Assembly (NCBI GenBank): GCA_910577665.1
Contig: CAJTOJ010000002.1
Location: 141,948-205,947 of the forward strand
Direction of reading: 5' to 3'
Length of the DNA stretch: 64,000 nucleotides
From: an uncultured Acetatifactor sp.
Lineage (GTDB): Bacteria > Bacillota > Clostridia > Lachnospirales > Lachnospiraceae
Of the stretch, positions 59,250 through 64,000 are shown piece after piece. The translations under genes were made by a program, and so were the position numbers. The notes below the pieces were generated by a model, which was not told the DNA's origin, did not search any database, and saw only the letters and a program-made list of their open reading frames with translations. Positions within the stretch are counted from its first letter, which is position 1; every line of letters starts with the position of its first letter.

Positions 59250-61775
59250 CTAGAGCCCCTGCTCCGTCCTGCGGATGATATCGTCCTGCAGGGACTTGGA
59301 CAGGGTTGTGAACAAGGCACTGTACCCGGCCACGCGCACCACCAGGTGGGCATACTGCTCCGGATGGGCCTGGGCATCTAACAGGGTCTGCCTGTCCACC
59401 ACGTTGAACTGCATGTGGCTGCCCTTCTGGTCAAAATAGGAACGGATCAACGCCACAAAGTTCTCCAGTCCCTTCTCCCCGGAAAGGGCCGTGGGATGGA
59501 ACTTCTGGTTGAACAGGGTGCCGTTGGATGCAATCCCGTGATCCAGCTTGGCCACGGAGTTCGCCGCCGCGGTAGGGCCATGCACATCCTTTCCTGCAGA
59601 GGGGGACACCCCATCTGCCACGGGGGTATGGGCCAGCCGGCCATCCGGAGTGGCCCCTGTCTGGGCACCCAGGGGTACATTGGCCGACACCGGGTATAAT
59701 CCGGCCTGGAACTGGCCGCCCCTGGGATTGCGGTATTGCAGAAGCGGCCTGGTATAGGTGTATGCCACATCCCTGGCAAACATGTCCACTTCCTCGATAT
59801 CGTTGCCGAACTTGGGCACCTGCCCGATCAGTTCCAGAATCTCCTCGTAACGCTTCTTCTCTTCGGGAGGTAACTGGGTCTCCATCACTGCCGTGATCAT
59901 ACCTGCTACCTGGGATTCGTCCACGGCCAGGCCACTGTGCTCCATCTCCTTAAGGATCTGCGTGACGATCTCCCCGGCGCTGATGGCATCAAAGCCCTGC
60001 CCGTAGTTCATGGCAAGGGCCTTCTTGTACTCTGCCATGGTCACTTTCTTCTCCTCATATACCAGCTTCTTGATGGCATACAGGGAATCTGCCATATTGG
60101 CGATGCCAAAGCCCTGGGGGCCCGTGAAATTATAGACCGCCCCACCTTCCTGTACCGTCTTGCCCCTCTTGATACAGTCATCTACCATACAGGAGAGGAA
60201 AGGCAGCGGACAGCGGGTGGCATGAGCCACATCAATGGCATTGTCTGCATTTACCAGCAGGGAGATATTGTAATCCTGTTGTTTCTTATAGGCATCATAG
60301 AACTCCTCAAAGGTGGTCATGTCTTCCACCCGGCCGGTCCTTGGCCCGATCTGTTCTCCCTTGTCCCAGCCATTGGAGAACACCATCTCCAGGGGGCGGC
60401 ACATGTTGTAGAATGCCGCATCATGCCATCCTTCCGTCTTCCCGGCCTTCTGCGGTTCCACACAACCGATGATATTGTATTCCCTGGCGTCCTCCAGGGT
60501 AAGGCCCCTGCTCAACAGGGATGGAATGATCACCTCATCATTGTAATAGGCAGGCAGACCGATGCCTGTCCGGGTCAAGTCTGCCGCCTTCAGCAGAAGC
60601 GCATGGGGAGACTTGTTCCACACGCGGATGGAAAGGGACGGCTGGGGCAGGAACACATGCTTGGAAGCCGTGATGCACATGAAGGACAGGTCATTGGTCA
60701 CGTCCACACCGTCCTTATCCTGTCCACCCACAATCAGGTTCTGGAACAGACTGTACCCTGCAAACCCTTCCGCACTGGCAGCGTCACGGCATTTGTTCAA
60801 ATCATTGAGTTTCACCCAGATACAGTCGATCATTTCCTGGGCGAATTCCCTGGTCAGTCTCCCTGCATCCAGGTCATCCTTATAATAGGGATACATGTAC
60901 TGGTCAAAACGGCCAGGAGAAATGGAATGGCCGCTGGACTCAATCTGCAAAAGCTGCTGGACGAACCAGAAACTCTGACAGGCTTCATAGAAGGAGGTGG
61001 CTCCCTTTGCAGGTACCTTCTTGCAGTTGGCGGCAATCTGGAGCAATTCCTGTCTCCTGGCAGGATCCGTGCAGGCGCCTGCCTCCTGCTCAGCCAGCCT
61101 GGCATAGCGGCCAGCATAGCGGATCACAGCCTTGCAACTGATGATCACAGCCTGCAGGAACTGGCTTCTGGTGCAGTAGTCTGCATCGCCGGGATTGCAC
61201 TTTCCCAGTTCCTCCTCCACCTGGGCCAGGATGCCTTCGTATCCAATGGCCAGAACCTTGTCATACTGCACCGTCACATGGCCCACCCCGTTGTAGAAAT
61301 AGTTTCCAGGGGTAAACATATTGTGTTCTATGGCCTTCCTGGTCTCCTCCGTCATCAGGGAAGTGGCCAGTTCGCTGGTGGTCTTCCCCTCCCAGTAGGC
61401 ATCTGCCTCCAGAAGCTCCTTCTTGGTCTGCTCCGCTATGTAAAAAGGATCTGCCTTCCTGGCAGCAACCGTGTCAAACTCTGCCTCCAGCCATTTGTAA
61501 GAGAACTCCGGGTATGTCTGGCATCCCCTGGGCGCAATGGTGGTGCTGCCCACGATCAGTTCCCCCTCCCTGATAATGATGGGAATGTTGTCAAGAATGT
61601 GTGCAAACGCCATAGCCCGCCGCATGATCACAGGCTTGTCCTCCGTGGCCTTGTAGGACTCTGTGATCAGCCTGGCCCTTGCCGATTCAATCTCCGGCAT
61701 CTTTGCATACAGATGTGCCACCAGTCTGGGTATCCTGTCTGTCCTGGGTATCTCCTGTGTATAATAGTCTGCCAT
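59250..61775 (-). CDS. Glycyl radical propanediol/glycerol dehydratase (B12-independent)
   Basis: 841 aa, GGAAGGGAGCAGCA before the ATG. Active-site Cys in NIIGCVEPQKAGKTEGWHDA (the diol/glycerol dehydratase signature; choline lyase differs after GCVEPQ) and C-terminal glycyl-radical loop RVAGYSALFTTL. It dehydrates 1,2-propanediol to propionaldehyde. No N-terminal encapsulation peptide is seen, so it may enter by interaction. First gene of the operon. Confidence 0.93.
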   Translation of the reverse strand: MADYYTQEIPRTDRIPRLVAHLYAKMPEIESARARLITESYKATEDKPVIMRRAMAFAHILDNIPIIIREGELIVGSTTIAPRGCQTYPEFSYKWLEAEFDTVAARKADPFYIAEQTKKELLEADAYWEGKTTSELATSLMTEETRKAIEHNMFTPGNYFYNGVGHVTVQYDKVLAIGYEGILAQVEEELGKCNPGDADYCTRSQFLQAVIISCKAVIRYAGRYARLAEQEAGACTDPARRQELLQIAANCKKVPAKGATSFYEACQSFWFVQQLLQIESSGHSISPGRFDQYMYPYYKDDLDAGRLTREFAQEMIDCIWVKLNDLNKCRDAASAEGFAGYSLFQNLIVGGQDKDGVDVTNDLSFMCITASKHVFLPQPSLSIRVWNKSPHALLLKAADLTRTGIGLPAYYNDEVIIPSLLSRGLTLEDAREYNIIGCVEPQKAGKTEGWHDAAFYNMCRPLEMVFSNGWDKGEQIGPRTGRVEDMTTFEEFYDAYKKQQDYNISLLVNADNAIDVAHATRCPLPFLSCMVDDCIKRGKTVQEGGAVYNFTGPQGFGIANMADSLYAIKKLVYEEKKVTMAEYKKALAMNYGQGFDAISAGEIVTQILKEMEHSGLAVDESQVAGMITAVMETQLPPEEKKRYEEILELIGQVPKFGNDIEEVDMFARDVAYTYTRPLLQYRNPRGGQFQAGLYPVSANVPLGAQTGATPDGRLAHTPVADGVSPSAGKDVHGPTAAANSVAKLDHGIASNGTLFNQKFHPTALSGEKGLENFVALIRSYFDQKGSHMQFNVVDRQTLLDAQAHPEQYAHLVVRVAGYSALFTTLSKSLQDDIIRRTEQGL

Positions 61776-61831
61776 TGCTGCTCCCTTCCGCTGTGCGCTC
61801 CTTAAAACTTAAGAAAACCCTTATGTCATCC

Positions 61832-61860
61832 AGTATATGCTCAAATGCCACAAATGTCAA
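61832..61860 (-). promoter_or_regulatory. Promoter of the microcompartment operon
   Basis: On the minus strand, TTGACA (61860-61855), a 17-nt spacer and TATACT (61837-61832). Start near 61,825, about 50 nt ahead of the glycyl radical enzyme ATG. Confidence 0.8.
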
Positions 61861-61889
61861 TAAACAAGGCACCTTTTTTATTTACCTTT

Positions 61890-61922
61890 TTGTTGTTTTT
61901 ATTTGATTGTTGTTGTTTTTAT
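61890..61922. promoter_or_regulatory. Direct repeats upstream of the microcompartment promoter, candidate DeoR operator
   Basis: TTGTTGTTTTTAT occurs at 61890-61902 and 61910-61922, 20 bp apart (two helical turns), just upstream of the -35 box. DeoR-family proteins often bind such repeats. Confidence 0.5.
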
Positions 61923-61941
61923 GTGGTAAGTTATAGGGTTT

Positions 61942-62382
61942 TTACTGCCTCCCCGGATTCCCATTGGCCGGACCAGCGCTACCTATAGGAGCCATCCCTG
62001 CCATAACCATCTGCATGGCCATCCGGAATCCTGTGTAAAATCCCAGCTCCGTCTCCCGGCTATGCCTCTTTTCACACAGAACCTGCAGCTGTTCGTACAA
62101 TTCCCATTGTTCCCCTGTCAGCTTGCTGCACAATGTATCCTGCAGGGCAATAATCTGTTCCAGGTTCGTGCGCAGATCCTCGCCGGTAATCTCATTGGCT
62201 GGTTCCAGGTTCCCATAGTAGAAATCCTCCAAAAAATCATTGGAGTCCTCCACGGACATACCCGCGAAACCCTGTGCCGGTTTCTCCAGCGCATTGGCAA
62301 TCCTCTTCAGCTCATGGATCAGTTTGGGGAGCTCCTTCCCCAGCATGTCCAACCCTATTTTTGTTTCCTGTAAGTCTGTCAT
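61942..62382 (-). CDS. Small helical protein, DUF6809-like (146 aa)
   Basis: ATG 62382 with AAGGAGGAG upstream; the frame extends to 62502 without a ribosome site. Helical, MTDLQETKIGLDMLG, FLEDFYYGNLEPANEITG, and a Gly/Pro-rich tail. The pattern resembles DUF6809 proteins of Firmicutes; the match is from memory. Divergent from the HTH gene at 62648. Confidence 0.65.
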   Translation of the reverse strand: MTDLQETKIGLDMLGKELPKLIHELKRIANALEKPAQGFAGMSVEDSNDFLEDFYYGNLEPANEITGEDLRTNLEQIIALQDTLCSKLTGEQWELYEQLQVLCEKRHSRETELGFYTGFRMAMQMVMAGMAPIGSAGPANGNPGRQ

Positions 62383-62560
62383 AATGCTCTCCTCCTTGGA
62401 TTCTATATTAGTATTATAATACTTCTGTAAGATGGTAAGACTACTATAACAAGTATAAGAATAAATTGCAAGCAAAATACACACTTTTGGCACAAATATC
62501 ATCCGGCAGGCTCCGGTGAAAGTTCTTTTCTATTCTTTCTGCTCTGCTACTTGTTTAGGA

Positions 62561-62577
62561 TTACAAAAGTTCTGTAA
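62561..62577. promoter_or_regulatory. Imperfect palindrome in the HTH regulator promoter region
   Basis: TTACA-aaagttc-TGTAA lies just upstream of TATAAA (62582-62587). TTCTGTAA recurs near 62,419-62,426, upstream of the divergent gene. Candidate binding sites for the HTH protein. Confidence 0.35.
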
Positions 62578-62647
62578 CAACTATAAAATAAGAGACATGG
62601 GCATATCCCTTGAACCACTTTACACTTTAAGAAACAGGAGCAAAAAT

Positions 62648-62941
62648 ATGGAACAGAATTATGGTCATCTGGAAATCCGGCTGAATGAACTGATGCAGCA
62701 GAAAAAACTCAGCAAAAACAAACTATCCCACAAAGCCGAAATGAACTGGAAACAAATCGACAATTACTGCACCAACAATATTACCCGGCTGGATACCTAT
62801 GTCCTGTGCAAGCTTTGTACCGTGTTGGAATGTGAGATACAGGATCTGCTGGTATTCCATCCTTCAGAACCAGAACCAAATACTCCGCCGCAAGCAGACA
62901 GGTGTCCGGCTTACAGCACCATGAAGCAGCGGGATATCTGA
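62648..62941 (+). CDS. XRE/Cro-type helix-turn-helix regulator with repeat-derived C-terminus
   Basis: 97 aa from ATG 62648 (CAGGAG 7 nt upstream). HTH LEIRLNELMQQKKLSKNKLS, KAEMNWKQIDNYCTNN, CTVLECEIQDLLVF. The last about 22 residues (NTPPQADRCPAYSTMKQRDI) come from repeat family 2, so the original C-terminus was replaced or extended. Confidence 0.8.
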   Translation: MEQNYGHLEIRLNELMQQKKLSKNKLSHKAEMNWKQIDNYCTNNITRLDTYVLCKLCTVLECEIQDLLVFHPSEPEPNTPPQADRCPAYSTMKQRDI

Positions 62942-63025
62942 CCCCTGCGGTATCGGCCAGATATCAAAGGCATCCCGGCAGCCTTGTAAAGACGGCTATT
63001 TTCCACATTGTCCGCAAGAACAGAG
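62877..63025. repeat. Repeat family 2, second copy
   Basis: AAATACTCCGCCGCAAGCAG, GAAGCAGCGGGATATCTGAC, and the end CATTGTCCGCAAGAACA line up with the copy at 36,195 (plus strand) over its whole length. 63,026-63,139 has no gene. Confidence 0.6.
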
Positions 63026-63139
63026 AGTGTCTCCTTCATCCGGGAGTATCCGGTCTTACAGACCCGGACTCCCGGTCATATAAGAATCCTGCCTCTGCCC
63101 TGTCTGCCATATGACCATGCCCTCTTCCAGAGCCGCCTG

Positions 63140-63517
63140 TCATTGGACAGACAATTCAAACTCTTTTCGCTCCCCTCTGCTATCCGGCCGCATGCATTTT
63201 CCGTACATCCGGAACCTTTTTTCTCTCTCTTCGTGTCCCCTGTGTTCCCGAATGACAGCCTTGAGGACTTCACATTCCGGCACAAGCAGTTCCTCCATAT
63301 GTATCTGGAACAACCCAGACAAGATGTACAGATGATCCACGGTAGGCAATGCTTTTCCCTGCAGCCACCGGTAAACTGGCTGTGGACAGGCCAGATCCAA
63401 CAGTTTCTGGATGTCCTTGACAGAATATCTGCCCTGCCTCATGAGATGTCCCAGACGCTTTCCAGTCTTCTCCATACTGATCACACGCTCCGAACCACAT
63501 TTCAACAGAATGTTCAT
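63140..63517 (-). CDS. HTH (XRE-type) protein
   Basis: 125 aa from ATG 63517 (GGGAGG 10 nt upstream). MNILLKCGSERVISMEKTGK, then the HTH GRYSVKDIQKLLDLACPQPVYRW with LQGKALPTVDHLYILSGLF, and a basic tail. A small transcriptional regulator of unknown target. Convergent with the regulator at 62648. Confidence 0.75.
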   Translation of the reverse strand: MNILLKCGSERVISMEKTGKRLGHLMRQGRYSVKDIQKLLDLACPQPVYRWLQGKALPTVDHLYILSGLFQIHMEELLVPECEVLKAVIREHRGHEEREKRFRMYGKCMRPDSRGERKEFELSVQ

Positions 63518-63566
63518 ACTCACAACACCTCCCTGCACGTTTTTGCGGACATTTTTTCTGTTCCTG

Positions 63567-63602
63567 GCATAGTCCTTGCTGCCTGCATAGTCCCTGCTGC
63601 CT
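63567..63602. repeat. 18-bp tandem duplication upstream of the HTH gene
   Basis: GCATAGTCCTTGCTGCCT (63567-63584) is followed at once by GCATAGTCCCTGCTGCCT (63585-63602), one base different. It lies 50-85 bp upstream of ATG 63517 (minus strand) and may be a regulator site. Confidence 0.5.
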
Positions 63603-63625
63603 GGAATGCATACTTCCTGTCTCAT

Positions 63626-63858
63626 TTTGTGTCTGCCGATTTTTCTGCGTGGAAATTCGCGGATTCCTCCCGCCCTCAGAACGGATTCCTGCGGGTATGC
63701 ATCTGTAATACTGCCACACAGGATAAGGAAATCCCCGGCGAAGAACTCGCCTTTTTCTTATTTTACCACCTGTGCCGTTTTTTTGCATTGGACAGTTAGT
63801 CCAAAATTTTCAGACAGTTTTCCCTTCCCTCCCAAGAACCAGACTTCGTCTGCAAATT
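63626..63858. other. Gene-free stretch
   Basis: No convincing gene. A weak stem GGCGA/TCGCC followed by TTTTT near 63,741-63,760 could terminate plus-strand transcription. Confidence 0.35.
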
Positions 63859-63990
63859 GTTACTGCTCACGGCGTAGCCGTAACCGCAACAGGATGCACT
63901 CAAAATGAGCAAAGAATGCTTATTTTGGCGCATGCAGTGTCGGGTTTGTCACGCAAGGAACGCGTGAAAACACCTGGCGGCAATGCCAGA
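63859..63990 (-). repeat. Repeat family 1, second full copy (inverted relative to the first)
   Basis: Read on the minus strand it repeats the order of the 25,681 copy: AGGTGTTTTCACGCG, CTTGCGTGACAAACCCGACA, ATGCGCCAAAATAAGCA...TTGCTCATTTT, then GTTGCGG...GCAGTAAC. The stems are kept although bases differ. Confidence 0.75.
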
Positions 63991-64000
63991 TGAAGCGTAA

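Noticed and set aside
1..64000. CRISPR arrays, rRNA genes and complete insertion sequences
   Set aside because: No regularly spaced repeats of CRISPR type, no rRNA-like stretch and no transposase gene were seen.

Overview
The window looks like a chromosome segment of a gut Clostridia, most likely a Lachnospiraceae. The support is mixed-GC coding with strong AGGAGG-type ribosome sites, a DUF5688 protein, DUF3842, a YqeG phosphatase, a viroplasmin-type RNase H, an acyl-CoA dehydratase-activase-like giant protein, and a glycyl-radical propanediol microcompartment. Nearly all genes lie on the minus strand. This placement is by recognition, not by a database search.

Layout. 1-24,200 is mostly housekeeping: a rhomboid-like membrane protein cut by the window edge, the plus-strand dehydratase-activase protein, a SNF2 helicase, a MalY/PatB-type lyase, MetA, DNA ligase, a pseudouridine synthase, RNase H, glutamate dehydrogenase, a two-SH3 membrane protein, tRNA-Arg(CCG), EF-P and a shikimate block in which shikimate kinase is fused to type II dehydroquinase. 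24,208-25,531 holds a P-loop kinase and DUF3842. 25,822-34,959 is a seven-gene co-directional signalling operon: Ser/Thr kinase, zinc-ribbon FHA, PP2C, trypsin-like protease-FHA, PP2C, FHA-membrane protein, transglutaminase-FN3.

The main discovery lies just upstream of that operon. A consensus promoter (TTGACA-17-TATAAT) sits between a perfect 19-bp inverted repeat (35,000-35,018 and 35,142-35,160), and the gene for a small serine recombinase ends exactly at the outer repeat. Each repeat has a non-palindromic AC/GT centre, in opposite orientation in the two copies, as expected for serine-recombinase inversion sites. As sequenced the promoter points away from the kinase operon; inversion would aim it at the kinase start about 75-80 bp downstream. 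This is a candidate phase-variable kinase/phosphatase/FHA system, read here in the OFF state.

35,968-42,923 holds an aminoglycoside-phosphotransferase-like pseudogene broken by deletion, stop and repeat insertion, an OLD-family ATPase/TOPRIM protein with an AAA-ATPase/PD-(D/E)XK partner, a lipoprotein esterase, and an ECF-transporter S component behind an attenuator-like leader. 43,119-46,893 has a phosphoesterase and an unusual trio of ParA, a basic disordered repeat protein and a ParB-like/BMP fusion. 46,853-61,775 is a glycyl-radical, B12-independent propanediol microcompartment locus with a DeoR regulator. It resembles the fucose/rhamnose GRM5 type: the aldolase makes lactaldehyde, the glycyl radical enzyme dehydrates 1,2-propanediol, PduP-, ADH- and PduL-like enzymes process propionaldehyde, and six shell genes enclose the pathway. 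A nucleoside phosphorylase and a YdcF-like protein are embedded near the activase. 61,942-64,000 holds a small helical protein, two HTH regulators and repeats.

Two families of interspersed, structured intergenic repeats recur. Family 1 lies at 15,577, 25,681, 43,054 and 63,859. Family 2 lies at 36,195 and 62,877; one copy disrupts a gene and the other supplies the C-terminus of a regulator.
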